Shown here: in pieces, positions 46,173 to 55,966 of the stretch | Numbering within the stretch: position 1 is the stretch's first letter | Layout: every line of letters starts with the position of its first letter | Assembly (NCBI GenBank): GCA_002733135.1 | Contig: NVUJ01000005.1 | Coordinates: 54,773 to 118,772 of the forward strand | Origin: Cycloclasticus sp. | GTDB lineage: Bacteria > Pseudomonadota > Gammaproteobacteria > Methylococcales > Cycloclasticaceae | Reading direction: 5' to 3' | DNA length: 64,000 bases | Made by a program: the position numbers and the translations under genes | The notes under the pieces: generated by a model | The model's database searches: none | Told to the model about the DNA's origin: nothing | The model's input: only the letters and a program-made list of their open reading frames with translations

Positions 46173-46907
46173 GTGTCTGAATCGCAAAAAATAGCATTAA
46201 TAACTGGATCTGCACGTCGCATCGGTGCTGCTATTGCGAAAGCACTCCATTCTGCTGGTTATGGTGTTGTCGTGCATTATCGGGAGTCAAAGCAAGACGC
46301 TGAAAACTTGGCTGAAATGCTTAATGGGCGCCGACCTAATTCCGCGTGGTTGGTTAAGGCAAACTTGCAATCGTCAGATCAAGTACGGCAAATGGTCGAA
46401 CGAGCCATTGCTATAAACGGGCGATTAGACGTATTGGTTAATAATGCATCCAGTTTTTATTCGACACCGGCGGATGAAGCCACTGAAAGCCAGTGGAACG
46501 ATTTGATGAACAGTAACTTAAAAGCGCCATTTTTTGCGTGTCAGGCGGCGTTTCCAGCGCTAAAACAGCAGCAAGGGTGTATCGTTAATATGGTTGATAT
46601 TTATGCAAAACGGCCGCTGTCAGAATACCCCATTTATAGTTCCGCAAAGGCTGGTTTGTATGCGCTAACACAATCTCTAGCCAAAGAGTTGGCGCCTGAT
46701 GTACGGGTTAACGGCATCTCACCTGGGGTGATTTTATGGCCAGAAAATCAAACGCAAGAAGCACGCGACGCCATCGTTAAAAAAATCCCATTGCAACGCC
46801 AAGGCTCGCCTCAAGATATTGCAGAAACAGTGTTATTTATGGTGGATAAAGCCCGTTATATTACAGGGCAAGTTATCGCGGTTGATGGAGGTAAAAGCCT
46901 CGTTTAG
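46173..46907 (+). CDS. folM: Pteridine reductase-type short-chain dehydrogenase, FolM-like
   Basis: 244 residues. The SDR nucleotide motif is TGSARRIGAAIA, with the Arg-Arg typical of pteridine reductases instead of the usual TGxxxGIG; NNAS, then YSSAK as the catalytic Tyr-x3-Lys, and a SPG segment. Likely to reduce dihydrobiopterin or dihydrofolate with NADPH. It starts with GTG, with TGGAG 8 bp upstream; an ATG two bases earlier is out of frame. It overlaps the convergent folK by 4 bp, and a folate role fits the neighbours. Confidence 0.85.
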   Translation: MSESQKIALITGSARRIGAAIAKALHSAGYGVVVHYRESKQDAENLAEMLNGRRPNSAWLVKANLQSSDQVRQMVERAIAINGRLDVLVNNASSFYSTPADEATESQWNDLMNSNLKAPFFACQAAFPALKQQQGCIVNMVDIYAKRPLSEYPIYSSAKAGLYALTQSLAKELAPDVRVNGISPGVILWPENQTQEARDAIVKKIPLQRQGSPQDIAETVLFMVDKARYITGQVIAVDGGKSLV

Positions 46908-47395
46908 TCCCATTCGAATGGAATACGTTGTTGGATAACGCCGCGTTTATCAAAATTCTCCCAGAGTTGGTTATAGGATTTATCTAAAACGGGGTGTTTT
47001 AGCTCACCAGCAATTTCAGCTAAAGGCTCTAGTACAAAGGCATAGCGAGTAATCTCTGGGCGCGGTACTTCCAAGTTAGGGTCTTCGCTAATAAAATCAT
47101 CATAAAGCACCATGTCTAAGTCTAAAGTGCGCGGGTGGAATTTTTTCTGTTCGGTTGTTCGGCCGTTTTTCTTTTCAATAGCGTCTAGCATCAAATCAAC
47201 CGTGGCTGGGGACTCTTTGGTATCAAACGCAACGATAAGGTTTAAAAAAGGTTCGCCAGAAAAGCCGACAGCGTCGGCCTCGTAAACACTGGACAACCTT
47301 AATGCGCCAAATTTTGTTCTCAGTGTGGCGATAGCTGAATGAATATGTTTGTCTCGCTCAATATTGCTACCGATGCTAATAAAGACGGTTGGCAT
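46904..47395 (-). CDS. folK: 2-amino-4-hydroxy-6-hydroxymethyldihydropteridine pyrophosphokinase
   Basis: It activates the pterin precursor of folate with ATP. 163 residues from the MPTVFISIGSNIE start; 14 extra upstream residues in the open frame overlap folB and look non-coding. The family signature RTLDLDMVLYDD is present near residue 88, and VPRPEITRYAFVLEPLAEIA follows. It starts 1 bp after folB ends, in the operon tsaD-folB-folK. Confidence 0.95.
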   Translation of the reverse strand: MPTVFISIGSNIERDKHIHSAIATLRTKFGALRLSSVYEADAVGFSGEPFLNLIVAFDTKESPATVDLMLDAIEKKNGRTTEQKKFHPRTLDLDMVLYDDFISEDPNLEVPRPEITRYAFVLEPLAEIAGELKHPVLDKSYNQLWENFDKRGVIQQRIPFEWD

Positions 47396-47396
47396 T

Positions 47397-47753
47397 CTAC
47401 GGTTTGGCACCACGTTCGATAACAATGCCAACATCATCCGCGTGGCGTAAAGCGCCTTTTTTGTTCAGTGTTAATTTTAGCCATGGCACGTTAAAGTCGT
47501 TGATAATCAGTTCAGCAACTTTTTCTGCCAAAGTTTCAACCAGTTGAAAGTCGCTTTTTTCGACAAAATCAATAACGGCTTTGGAAAGCGATTTATAGTC
47601 TAAGGTGTCATCAATATGATCGCTTGCAGCGGCTTTTTTTATGTCGGTTGCCATCTCAATATCAAAAAACACGGTTTGTTTTATTTTACGTTCCCAATCA
47701 AAAATACCAATGATGGTCTCGATGCGTAAGTTCCTAAGAAAAATGATGTCCAT
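47397..47753 (-). CDS. folB: Dihydroneopterin aldolase
   Basis: It converts dihydroneopterin to hydroxymethyl-dihydropterin, the substrate of FolK. 118 residues. It starts MDIIFLRNLRIETIIGIFDWERKIKQ, with DTLDYKSLSKAVIDFVE and the catalytic Glu/Lys segments FQLVETLAEKVAELI and LTLNKKGALRHADDVGIVIER, as in the tunnel-fold family. It lies 5 bp after tsaD and 1 bp before folK. Confidence 0.95.
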   Translation of the reverse strand: MDIIFLRNLRIETIIGIFDWERKIKQTVFFDIEMATDIKKAAASDHIDDTLDYKSLSKAVIDFVEKSDFQLVETLAEKVAELIINDFNVPWLKLTLNKKGALRHADDVGIVIERGAKP

Positions 47754-47758
47754 AAATG

Positions 47759-48793
47759 TTAGTTGGTTTTGGGTGAGTTGAGCTCTGACAATGGCCAGCG
47801 AGGCCTAACTTGGATGCTGAGTTTATCATGTTCACCTAGCAATAAACGTTGGTAGCCTGCGTATGCAATCATTGCTCCGTTGTCGGTACAAAACTCGTGA
47901 CGCGGATAAAATACGCGGGCATTTGTTTCATCGCACATCTTATTTAACGTGTTGCGCAAACGCCTGTTGGCACTAACACCGCCAGCAACTACCAGCGTTG
48001 ATAGCCCAGTTTGGGCTAGTGCGCGTTTGCACTTAATCGTCAACGTGTCGGCAACGGCGTCTTCAAAAGCGCGGGCAATATCCGCTCGGGTTTGCTCGTC
48101 TAATTCGTTTTTTTGGCTGGTGGTTAAAGCGAATGTTTTTAAGCCACTGAAGCTGAAGTCTAAGCCAGGCCTGTTTGTCATTGGGCGCGGAAACGTGAAA
48201 CGCGAAGAGTCACCTTGTTCAGCGCAGGCAGCTAAAGCGGGGCCGCCGGGATAGCCTAAATTTAAAAGCTTTGCCGTTTTATCAAACGCTTCGCCAGCCG
48301 CATCATCCAACGATTCGCCTAGCAATTTATATTGCCCGACCTCGGTTACCTTGATGAGCTGCGTATGACCACCAGAGACTAATAGAGCGATAAAGGGAAA
48401 ACTCGGTGCGTTGACCTCGAGCATCGGCGCTAATAGATGACCCTCCATATGATGTACGCCGATGGATGGTATGCTCCAGCCGTAAGCTAGGCTGCGCGCA
48501 ACACTTGCGCCCGCGAATAATGCGCCAACAAGCCCAGGGCCTGCGGTATAAGCAACGCCGGACAAGTCTTTAGGTGTGATGCCGGGATCACTAAAACACT
48601 GCTGAACCAAAGGAATGAGTTTTCTAACGTGATCACGAGAAGCAAGCTCCGGCACTACGCCACCGTATTCAGCGTGCATGTCTACTTGGCTGTACAAGGT
48701 GTCGGCTATTAAGCCGTTGTCGCCATACAGCGCCACGCCAGTTTCATCGCATGAGGTTTCAATACCAAGAACAAGAGTGGAACGTTGTGCCAT
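47759..48793 (-). CDS. tsaD: tRNA N6-adenosine threonylcarbamoyltransferase TsaD
   Basis: The catalytic subunit for the t6A37 tRNA modification, essential in most bacteria. 344 residues from the ATG at 48793; a further 11 upstream residues in frame are not typical. [13 protein letters not shown] opens the ASKHA fold, the metal-binding histidines are in HHMEGH, and [18 protein letters not shown] and [10 protein letters not shown] are conserved. It is divergent from rpsU, the classic gammaproteobacterial arrangement, with the intergenic region carrying a near-consensus rpsU promoter. Confidence 0.97.
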   Translation of the reverse strand: MAQRSTLVLGIETSCDETGVALYGDNGLIADTLYSQVDMHAEYGGVVPELASRDHVRKLIPLVQQCFSDPGITPKDLSGVAYTAGPGLVGALFAGASVARSLAYGWSIPSIGVHHMEGHLLAPMLEVNAPSFPFIALLVSGGHTQLIKVTEVGQYKLLGESLDDAAGEAFDKTAKLLNLGYPGGPALAACAEQGDSSRFTFPRPMTNRPGLDFSFSGLKTFALTTSQKNELDEQTRADIARAFEDAVADTLTIKCKRALAQTGLSTLVVAGGVSANRRLRNTLNKMCDETNARVFYPRHEFCTDNGAMIAYAGYQRLLLGEHDKLSIQVRPRWPLSELNSPKTN

Positions 48794-48922
48794 GTAAAAA
48801 ATAATCGTATGGAATCTATAGAACAACGTATTATACCTAGTGGTTGCTTATTTGGCATGGCCTAATAATAAGCCCGTTTAACGATATGGTTGCGTATCGC
48901 TTGTGAGCTTAACGTTTAGGTG

Positions 48923-48951
48923 TTGGCATGGGCTAGTTGTCCATGTATAAT
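48923..48951 (+). promoter_or_regulatory. Sigma-70 promoter of the rpsU-dnaG-rpoD operon
   Basis: TTGGCA at 48923-48928, 17 bp spacer, and perfect TATAAT at 48946-48951. The rpsU ATG is 38 bp after the -10 box, with AAGAAGAGAGAG as its ribosome binding region. Confidence 0.8.
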
Positions 48952-48988
48952 TCGGCGTCCATTTACATTTTTAAGAAGAGAGAGATAC

Positions 48989-49216
48989 ATGCCTTCAGTT
49001 CGCGTTAAAGATAACGAACCATTTGACTTTGCTTTACGTCGTTTTAAACGTACGTGTGAAAGAGCCGGCGTTTTAGCTGAATCACGTAAACGTGAGTTCT
49101 ACGAAAAGCCAACTGCAGAACGTAAGCGCAAAGCCGCGGCTGCTGTTAAACGTCATTTGAAAGGTCTTTCACGTACTCGTCGCGCTCTGAATAATCTTCG
49201 TCGCGGCCGTAGTTAA
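48989..49216 (+). CDS. rpsU: 30S ribosomal protein S21
   Basis: 75 residues, beginning [21 protein letters not shown], with the Arg/Lys-rich tail ([20 protein letters not shown] region) of proteobacterial S21. It helps initiation by base pairing near the anti-Shine-Dalgarno end of 16S rRNA. The ATG at 48989 is chosen over an in-frame start at 48920, which lies upstream of the promoter. First gene of the macromolecular synthesis operon; yqeY follows after 27 bp. Confidence 0.98.
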   Translation: MPSVRVKDNEPFDFALRRFKRTCERAGVLAESRKREFYEKPTAERKRKAAAAVKRHLKGLSRTRRALNNLRRGRS

Positions 49217-49243
49217 GCGACAAAACTTCTAGTCGCTAAATTA

Positions 49244-49702
49244 ATGAGCGAGCCCGCAAACGCATTATCGCTTCGTATCCGTGAGGATATGAAATTAGCG
49301 ATGAAAGCTAAAGAAAAAGAAAAACTGGGTGTCATTCGTTTGATTCTCGCTGCCATCAAGCAGCGTGAAATTGATGAACGAATTGAATTAGACGATACTC
49401 AAGTCCTACAGTTGTTGGATAAAATGGTTAAACAACGTCGCGATTCAATCGAAGCTTTTGACAAAGCAGGCCGTGATGACCTGTCTATTATTGAGCAAAA
49501 CGAGACGCTCATCATTCAAGGCTACCTCCCTCAGCAATTAACAGAAGCTGAAATAGACGAACTTATCGGCTCAGCCATTAGTGCGTCAGGTGCGAAGGGC
49601 ATGAAAGACATGGGCAAAGTGATGGGTATTCTCCGCCCTCAGCTACAAGGCCGTGCCGATATCGGTGCCGCTAGTGGTAAAATAAAAGCCAAACTTTCCT
49701 AA
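49244..49702 (+). CDS. yqeY: GatB/YqeY domain protein
   Basis: 152 residues of all-helical fold related to the tail domain of the amidotransferase subunit GatB, which binds tRNA. LRIREDMKLAMKAKEKEKLGVIRLILAAIKQ at the N-terminus and GAKGMKDMGKVMGILRPQLQGRADIGAASG at the C-terminus are typical. The biological role is unclear. It regularly lies between rpsU and dnaG in proteobacteria. Confidence 0.94.
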   Translation: MSEPANALSLRIREDMKLAMKAKEKEKLGVIRLILAAIKQREIDERIELDDTQVLQLLDKMVKQRRDSIEAFDKAGRDDLSIIEQNETLIIQGYLPQQLTEAEIDELIGSAISASGAKGMKDMGKVMGILRPQLQGRADIGAASGKIKAKLS

Positions 49703-49902
49703 CGTTAGCGCCTTATACAAGGCGTTCAATTGTAATTTAGTGTTCCCCATTCTTGTTTTAACGAGATAATCTAACATCAAAAAAGCATATCGCTCATTAA
49801 AGCCGTGACCCTTTGGGTATTAAGCTGACAGGCGGGGTAATATCCTGTTAAATGGTGCTTCAATTTAATCTTGAAAGGCAGGATAAAGAACAATAATTAA
49901 CA

Positions 49903-51648
49903 ATGGCAGGTCGAATCCCCCAGCATTTTATTGATGACTTATTGGCTCGAACCGATGTGGTCGATGTCATAGATAGTTTGGTGCCATTGAAGAAAAAAGG
50001 CGCTAATTATTCTGCGTGCTGCCCCTTCCATAATGAAAAAACGCCCAGCTTTACGGTTAGTCAGGATAAGCAATTTTTTCATTGTTTTGGTTGTGGGGTT
50101 AGCGGGTCGGCGATTGGCTTTTTGATGGACTACAGTCACTACAGCTTTGTTGAAGCGATTGAAGAATTAGCGAGTCGAGCGGGTGTGGACGTTGCTCGTG
50201 AAGAAGGTTTTGAAGGCGATAAGCCAAAACGGGACCTTGAGCCATTAATTAAAACCAATGTGGCTACCAGCGAATTTTTTCAGCAACAACTTCGCCATCA
50301 CAGTACCGCCAGTGTGGCTACCACGTACCTAAAAAATAGAGGGCTAACGGGAGACACGGCGAAAGTTTTTCAGTTAGGCTTTGCGCCCAAGGGTTGGGAT
50401 AATTTATTGTCAACACTAGGGAAAACAGAACAAGCATTAAGCGAATTGCGTGAGCTAGGGCTAATTGTTAGTAATGAAAACAACAAAACCTATGATCGTT
50501 TTCGAGAGCGAATTATCTTCCCAATCCGTAATAAAAGAGGTCAAACCATCGGCTTTGGTGGGCGCGTATTGGACAGCGGGGAGCCAAAGTATTTAAATTC
50601 CCCAGAGACGCCGCTATATCATAAGGGGCGTGAGGTATATGGGCTTTACGAAGCATTAAAAGCATCCAGCAAAATTCAGCATATCATCTTGGTAGAAGGA
50701 TATTTGGATGTTATTTCTTTGTATCAGCAAGGCGTTACTAATTCGGTGGCGGCGTTAGGCACGGCGATTACTCGCGAGCACATAGACTTATTATTTCGCT
50801 CTGTTTCAACGTTAGTTATTTGTATGGACGGTGATTCTGCGGGTCAAAAAGCGGCGTGGCGAGCTGTAGTTAATGCATTGCCCGCTTTGCGAAGTGGGCG
50901 CCAAATTAAAGTGTTGTTGTTACCGGAGGGGCAAGACCCAGATAGTGTGGTGGGTGATAAGGGCAAGGTTCATTTTGAGCAGTTAGTTGATGAAGCAGTT
51001 CCTTTGTCGAGTTATTTTTTTGATTACCTAGCAAAACAATATCCCTTAGTGAACATTGAAGGACGCGCTATTTTTATGGAGCAAGCGAAACCATTGTTGG
51101 ATACGCTGCCCGCGGGTGCTTTTTCTGAGATGATGAAAAAACAATTGGCAACGTTAACAAAAATGGACTCCCAAAGAGTGGGTGGATCAATGAAGCCAAG
51201 ATTTGGAACTCGTCAGCCTCAAGCGCGATTAGCGGCTAAAAAAAGCCCATCCGCCCTCCGCCATTTAATTACCATGTTGCTGCACGAGCCACAACTGGCA
51301 TCCAAAATAAATTTAGATGATGCCTGGCTTAAGCAAGCTATGCCGGGTATGCCGGTTCTGCAACAAATACTGTCGATATTAATAGACGCGCCGACTTTAT
51401 CGCCGGCAACCCTATTGGAGCGCTTTAGAGGTAGCGATATTGAGAAAATGATTAACACGTTATTTGCAGAAGAAATACTCATTCTTGGCGACTCCTCGGA
51501 GCATGAGTTTACAGGCGCTATCGCTCGGTTAAAAGAACAAGCAATTAAGAACCGACAACAAGAGCTTTTTGCGAAATCAGATGATTTAACTGATGCAGAA
51601 CAAAAGGAGTTAACCGATTTAATTAAATACATGGGTACGCGTAGATAA
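49903..51648 (+). CDS. dnaG: DNA primase
   Basis: It makes RNA primers for DNA replication. 581 residues. The zinc ribbon has CCPFHNEKTPSF and FHCFGCG (about residues 39-65). The RNA polymerase core contains NKRGQTIGFGGRVL, and the TOPRIM part has the metal-binding EGYLD and DGDSAG motifs. The C-terminal DnaB-binding domain (about 450-581) is present. The 200 bp before it, after yqeY, contain a small hairpin (CGCCTT-atac-AAGGCG, 49709-49724) and may hold a second promoter. AGGCAGGATAAAG precedes the start. Confidence 0.97.
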   Translation: MAGRIPQHFIDDLLARTDVVDVIDSLVPLKKKGANYSACCPFHNEKTPSFTVSQDKQFFHCFGCGVSGSAIGFLMDYSHYSFVEAIEELASRAGVDVAREEGFEGDKPKRDLEPLIKTNVATSEFFQQQLRHHSTASVATTYLKNRGLTGDTAKVFQLGFAPKGWDNLLSTLGKTEQALSELRELGLIVSNENNKTYDRFRERIIFPIRNKRGQTIGFGGRVLDSGEPKYLNSPETPLYHKGREVYGLYEALKASSKIQHIILVEGYLDVISLYQQGVTNSVAALGTAITREHIDLLFRSVSTLVICMDGDSAGQKAAWRAVVNALPALRSGRQIKVLLLPEGQDPDSVVGDKGKVHFEQLVDEAVPLSSYFFDYLAKQYPLVNIEGRAIFMEQAKPLLDTLPAGAFSEMMKKQLATLTKMDSQRVGGSMKPRFGTRQPQARLAAKKSPSALRHLITMLLHEPQLASKINLDDAWLKQAMPGMPVLQQILSILIDAPTLSPATLLERFRGSDIEKMINTLFAEEILILGDSSEHEFTGAIARLKEQAIKNRQQELFAKSDDLTDAEQKELTDLIKYMGTRR

Positions 51649-51715
51649 ATTAAGAATATCTGTTAAAATGACGAGTTCAGTCTAAAGAAATTCGCTTTAT
51701 TGCGCGGGAACTTAA

Positions 51716-53518
51716 ATGGATAAAGAACAGCTTCAAGAACAAGCCTCTAAAATCAAAAAACTAATTGCCAAAGGCCACGATCAAGGGTATTTAACCTACT
51801 CAGATGTTAATGACCATTTGCCTCAAGATGTAGAGCCAGAACGTATCGAGGAAATCATCGGCATGATTTCTGACATGGGCATTGGCGTGCATGAAGTAGC
51901 TCCAGAGTCAGACACGGTGTCCGATGGTGCGGCTGCTGCGAATGTTGACGATTCTGCTGCTGCTGAAGTGGCTGCCGTTGCAATGGCAGCTGTGGACAAA
52001 GAATTAGGTAGAACAACAGATCCTGTGCGTATGTATATGCGTGAAATGGGTACAGTTGGCTTGCTGACGCGTCAGGGTGAGTTAGATATCGCCAAGCGTA
52101 TTGAAGAAGGCCAAAATGAAATGCTTTCATCCATTATTCGATATCCAGATGTTGTAAATCGCTTTTTAGAAACGTTCCAAAAAATTAAAAAAGAAGAACT
52201 GCGTTTATTAGATCACATTCCGGATTTCATAGACCTTGAAGATGATTACGACTACACCCAACCAGCACCGCCTAAAGACGAAAATGCACCTGTAATACCG
52301 CCGATTACGGTTGCGGACGTCCAAGTACGAATTGACAAAATAATTAAAAAATATAAAGCGTGTAAAAAAGTGTATGCCAAAGAAGGTTATTCATCGGAAA
52401 AGACTCAAAAAGGGTTTGATGAATTGGCGTTATTGTTCATGGCGCTTAAATTCTCTCCCAAGTTTTTTGTGCAATTAATAAGCATTATGAAAGGCAGCGT
52501 TGAATACGTTAGGGCCCAAGAAAAAACCATTATTGATATTTGCGTAAAACAAGCCAAAATGCCGCGAAAGGTGTTTTTAGCTGGTTTTGTAAAGAATGAA
52601 AGCAGTCTAGCTTGGGTTGAAGCGCACCTTAAGACAGACGAGCCTTATGTTCCGGTTATAAAAGCGAATTTCATTGAAATCAAAAAAGCACAAATAAGGT
52701 TGTCGTTAATTGAAACTGAAAGTGACCGCTCGGTGGCTGAAATCAAAGATATTAATCGTCGGTTATCAATCGGCGAGGCTAAAACGCGTCGTGCTAAAAA
52801 AGAAATGGTTGAGGCGAATTTACGCTTGGTTATTTCAATCGCTAAAAAATACACAAACCGCGGGCTACAATTCCTAGACCTTATTCAAGAAGGTAATATT
52901 GGCCTCATGAAAGCGGTAGATAAATTTGAATACCGCCGTGGTTATAAATTTTCAACGTATGCAACGTGGTGGATTCGCCAAGCAATTACGCGTTCAATTG
53001 CCGATCAAGCAAGAACGATTCGAATCCCAGTGCACATGATTGAAACCATCAACAAGTTGAACCGTATTTCACGCCAAATCCTGCAAGAGAAAGGGCGCGA
53101 AGCATTACCAGAAGAGTTGGCGATAGAAATGGAGATGCCAGAAGACAAAGTTCGAAAAGTACTTAAAATTGCTAAAGAACCCATTTCGATGGGCACCCCC
53201 ATAGGCGATGATGAAGACTCAAGCTTAGGTGATTTTATTGAAGATGCGAATGCCGTGTCCCCAGTTGATTCAGCAACGATTGAAAGTTTAAGAGAATCAA
53301 CCCAAGAAGTGCTTGCTGGTCTAACGGCTAGAGAAGCTAAGGTGATTAGAATGCGGTTTGGTATTAATATGAATACCGACCACACGCTTGAAGAAGTGGG
53401 TAAACAATTTGATGTTACTCGTGAGAGAATACGCCAAATTGAGGCGAAAGCATTGCGTAAGTTACGTCACCCTTCGCGTACAGAACATTTACGCAGCTTT
53501 ATAGATACAACAGAATAA
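51716..53518 (+). CDS. rpoD: RNA polymerase sigma-70 (primary sigma factor)
   Basis: 600 residues. Region 1.1 occupies about 1-80, and the [18 protein letters not shown] of region 1.2 is near residue 103. A large non-conserved region follows (about 135-370), as in gammaproteobacteria. Region 2 has [39 protein letters not shown], region 3 the [13 protein letters not shown] segment, and region 4.2 the helix-turn-helix [30 protein letters not shown]. The 67 bp upstream contain TTAAAAT, possibly a -10 box. A tRNA starts 7 bp after its stop. Confidence 0.98.
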   Translation: MDKEQLQEQASKIKKLIAKGHDQGYLTYSDVNDHLPQDVEPERIEEIIGMISDMGIGVHEVAPESDTVSDGAAAANVDDSAAAEVAAVAMAAVDKELGRTTDPVRMYMREMGTVGLLTRQGELDIAKRIEEGQNEMLSSIIRYPDVVNRFLETFQKIKKEELRLLDHIPDFIDLEDDYDYTQPAPPKDENAPVIPPITVADVQVRIDKIIKKYKACKKVYAKEGYSSEKTQKGFDELALLFMALKFSPKFFVQLISIMKGSVEYVRAQEKTIIDICVKQAKMPRKVFLAGFVKNESSLAWVEAHLKTDEPYVPVIKANFIEIKKAQIRLSLIETESDRSVAEIKDINRRLSIGEAKTRRAKKEMVEANLRLVISIAKKYTNRGLQFLDLIQEGNIGLMKAVDKFEYRRGYKFSTYATWWIRQAITRSIADQARTIRIPVHMIETINKLNRISRQILQEKGREALPEELAIEMEMPEDKVRKVLKIAKEPISMGTPIGDDEDSSLGDFIEDANAVSPVDSATIESLRESTQEVLAGLTAREAKVIRMRFGINMNTDHTLEEVGKQFDVTRERIRQIEAKALRKLRHPSRTEHLRSFIDTTE

Positions 53519-53525
53519 AAAATAC

Positions 53526-53602
53526 GGGCCTATAGCTCAGTTGGTTAGAGCAGTGGACTCATAATCCATTTGTCCAAGGTTCAAGTCCTTGTAGGCCCAC
53601 CA
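53526..53602 (+). tRNA. tRNA-Ile2 (anticodon CAT, lysidine-modified)
   Basis: 77 nt with encoded CCA. The acceptor GGGCCTA pairs with TAGGCCC, and the anticodon CAT is at 53560-53562. A CAT anticodon could be Met or Ile2; the T-arm side (GGTTCAAGTCC), the acceptor and the rpoD-adjacent position match E. coli ileX better than elongator tRNA-Met. TilS would convert C34 to lysidine so that it reads AUA. Confidence 0.85.
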
Positions 53603-53605
53603 TGT

Positions 53606-53642
53606 AAAAAGCCTCAATTCCCTCGCGGATTGGGGCTTTTTT
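53606..53642 (+). terminator. Rho-independent terminator after rpoD/tRNA-Ile2
   Basis: AAAAAGCCTCAATTCC-ctcgc-GGATTGGGGCTTTTTT, with a bulge and a G-T pair. It ends the rpsU-yqeY-dnaG-rpoD-tRNA transcription unit. Confidence 0.85.
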
Positions 53643-53766
53643 ATGTCTTTTGTCAGAACAGAGAATAACGCTTACTGCGACCTTGCTTGATTAACGTTGA
53701 TAATTTAAAAGCTTTGTCGTTTGTTGGCGGTTATTGAACCCTCAGCCCCAATAACGAATTTAGACC

Positions 53767-54957
53767 TTATTCAGGCTTTGCATACAAAGTGATTTGATGT
53801 CGGGTTACCGGCTTCATCAATATAACGATGAGTATGGCCAATAAAATTAATAAGGGATAAAGGTTACTCCATTGCTGCTGCTCGCTGATAAGGTAACCTG
53901 CCAGCGGCGGCGCTAATAAAATACCGATACCTTGTCCAGTCACAATGATACCCATCACCCGCCCAATATCAGCTGGTTTGGCTGCCATACGAGGTGCTTG
54001 TGCAAAAATACCAGTTGGAATCATGCCTAAGAAAAAGCCAAAGCAAGCGAGTAGCATTAAGCCAATTGGTACAGTGTATTCAGCATTAAACATAATGCTC
54101 ATGATGGCGATAATGGCAATTGCGGGGTAGGCCATCATTTGTGTGGGTGTGAGGCCTTTATGGATAAGAAAGCCGCTGATTAGATTTCCAGGAATGATGC
54201 AAATTGGCAATATCGTCGTCACCAGTAAAGCCTTGCTCGTACTGAGTTCGTAATTATGAATTAAGTAAGCGGTTAAGTAGGTGATAAAACTAAAAAAAAT
54301 GCCAGTAAAACAAATAAAAACAAAAGCAAGAAAGATAGCGCCAGTCCTATCAAACGATGTTGTGGTGTCACTATGTTGTTTTGATAGATGAAGATCTAGG
54401 TCGGGTATTAATCGTAAAAAGAACATTAAAGGCAAAGCCGCTATGGCAGGTGACGCCCAAAGCCATTGCCAACTAAAATAGTCCAAGATAAACGGTGATA
54501 ATAAAAACACTAATACACTGCCAACGGGCATCCATAACGCCCAAACGCCCATCGATAAACCCGTATCGCTGGGTTTTGAGAGATGAGAAATAAGCGTGGG
54601 GGCAGACACAGAAATAAAAATAATGCCAACACCCTCAATAATACGACTGGCTAGTAATTGATTCGCTGATTCAATCAGTAAACCGAAAGACGAAGCAACA
54701 AAGATGACGCCTAATGCGACTTGTAGAACTTTTTTTGGCCCGTATTGGCGCGATAGTGAGCCAGCAATAATGCCTAACAATACGGTTGCAACTGCAACGG
54801 ATGACATAAGCCAGCCAATTTGAACGATGCTTAATTGAAGGTCCTGTTTCATTGCTAATAATGCCGGACTCGCTTTGGTTACTGCAATAGCAGCAACGAC
54901 TCCGGTTAAAAAACTTAACCAGATAGCTGTCCAGTGTGTAGAGGTAGCCGGTGTCAT
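53767..54957 (-). CDS. Major facilitator superfamily transporter
   Basis: 396 residues with 12 predicted membrane helices. The loop between helices 2 and 3 has GSLSRQYGPKKVLQ, the MFS motif A position. The central loop is short and Asp/His rich (LIPDLDLHLSKQHSDTTTSFDR). It resembles the CynX/NarK-like or sugar-phosphate subgroups, but no substrate can be named. Its start overlaps the stop of the AEC-family gene by 4 bp (ATGA), so the two are translated together. Confidence 0.85.
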   Translation of the reverse strand: MTPATSTHWTAIWLSFLTGVVAAIAVTKASPALLAMKQDLQLSIVQIGWLMSSVAVATVLLGIIAGSLSRQYGPKKVLQVALGVIFVASSFGLLIESANQLLASRIIEGVGIIFISVSAPTLISHLSKPSDTGLSMGVWALWMPVGSVLVFLLSPFILDYFSWQWLWASPAIAALPLMFFLRLIPDLDLHLSKQHSDTTTSFDRTGAIFLAFVFICFTGIFFSFITYLTAYLIHNYELSTSKALLVTTILPICIIPGNLISGFLIHKGLTPTQMMAYPAIAIIAIMSIMFNAEYTVPIGLMLLACFGFFLGMIPTGIFAQAPRMAAKPADIGRVMGIIVTGQGIGILLAPPLAGYLISEQQQWSNLYPLLILLAILIVILMKPVTRHQITLYAKPE

Positions 54958-55880
54958 ATAACGAACGCAAGTAAAGTTGCGAGGTTTGGTGCGAGTAAAA
55001 TATAGCCAATGGTTCCCAGCGTAAGGGCAGTGCAGAAAAGAGCGGTGTCTAACTGGAACCGTTCAGCCAAAGCGATGCCAACAATAACGGCAGGGGAGGC
55101 TGCAGTAATGCTGGTAATGATTTGGGTATCGCCAACCAGTCCGATAGGAACAGAGCTGCTCATCGCAATGACGGGGCTTATCAATAATTTAATAAATAGT
55201 GCGGGTATGGCCAGTAAAACATAGTGAAAACTGGTGATTTTAAAATTTACGCCGACCATTAATAACAATAATGGAATAGCGCTTAAGCCCAGCATTTTTA
55301 GCGCTTGAATGATGGCGTCGTGTGGGACCCATTGAACGTAGCGTAGTATTAAAGCGATAACAATTGCCCAAACAGGCGGCATCAGTAGTAACTCACGTCC
55401 TAAGTGGCCACCAGCGACACGGGTGCCAAAATGGGCTGCAATTAGTACAGCTATAATCCAAACAAACGGAACGGTGGCAAGTAAATCATAAATGAGTGGA
55501 ATGCTTGTCATTTGCTCGCCGTATAGGCCTTGGATAGTCGGCATCGCAATGCCCATGCCATTGCCAAAACTGGCAGCTAAAATTAATGCGCCTGCTTGGG
55601 CTCGGCTAATGTGACCACTGCGAATCATTAATGAAAATAAGGTGAAGCTTAGTATTAACACTAAGCTAATGGTGATGATGCCAGTAAGGGGGACTTGATA
55701 CAGCTCATCCTGCAAAGGTGACGTTAACATGACGTATAAAATAAGCGCCGGCGCCATTAAATTCACCACTAGGGCGCTAAGTGTTGCGCGTAGTTGTTGC
55801 GTGCTGACATTGCTCGGTTCAATGCGTTGCCATAGCACACCAGCCGATAGAATTAATACCATGGGTATTAAATTGCTCAT
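54954..55880 (-). CDS. AEC (auxin efflux carrier) family permease
   Basis: 308 residues with ten hydrophobic segments. The N-terminal pattern LSALVVNLMAPALILYVML and the middle ASFGNGMGIAMPTIQGLYGEQM are typical of the AEC/malonate-citrate permease family, whose bacterial members move small organic acids. ATGA overlap with the downstream MFS gene suggests a joint physiological role. Confidence 0.85.
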   Translation of the reverse strand: MSNLIPMVLILSAGVLWQRIEPSNVSTQQLRATLSALVVNLMAPALILYVMLTSPLQDELYQVPLTGIITISLVLILSFTLFSLMIRSGHISRAQAGALILAASFGNGMGIAMPTIQGLYGEQMTSIPLIYDLLATVPFVWIIAVLIAAHFGTRVAGGHLGRELLLMPPVWAIVIALILRYVQWVPHDAIIQALKMLGLSAIPLLLLMVGVNFKITSFHYVLLAIPALFIKLLISPVIAMSSSVPIGLVGDTQIITSITAASPAVIVGIALAERFQLDTALFCTALTLGTIGYILLAPNLATLLAFVI

Positions 55881-55966
55881 TGTTTTGATGCCGATGTTAT
55901 TAGTTGAAGTGGACTACTTGATACGGATCAATTGCACTAGGTTTTACGCTGAAGCGCAATGGTTTT

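Noticed and set aside
53526..53602. Elongator tRNA-Met
   Set aside because: The CAT anticodon fits, but acceptor and T-arm match the Ile2 (ileX) type, and the rpoD-adjacent position agrees with that.
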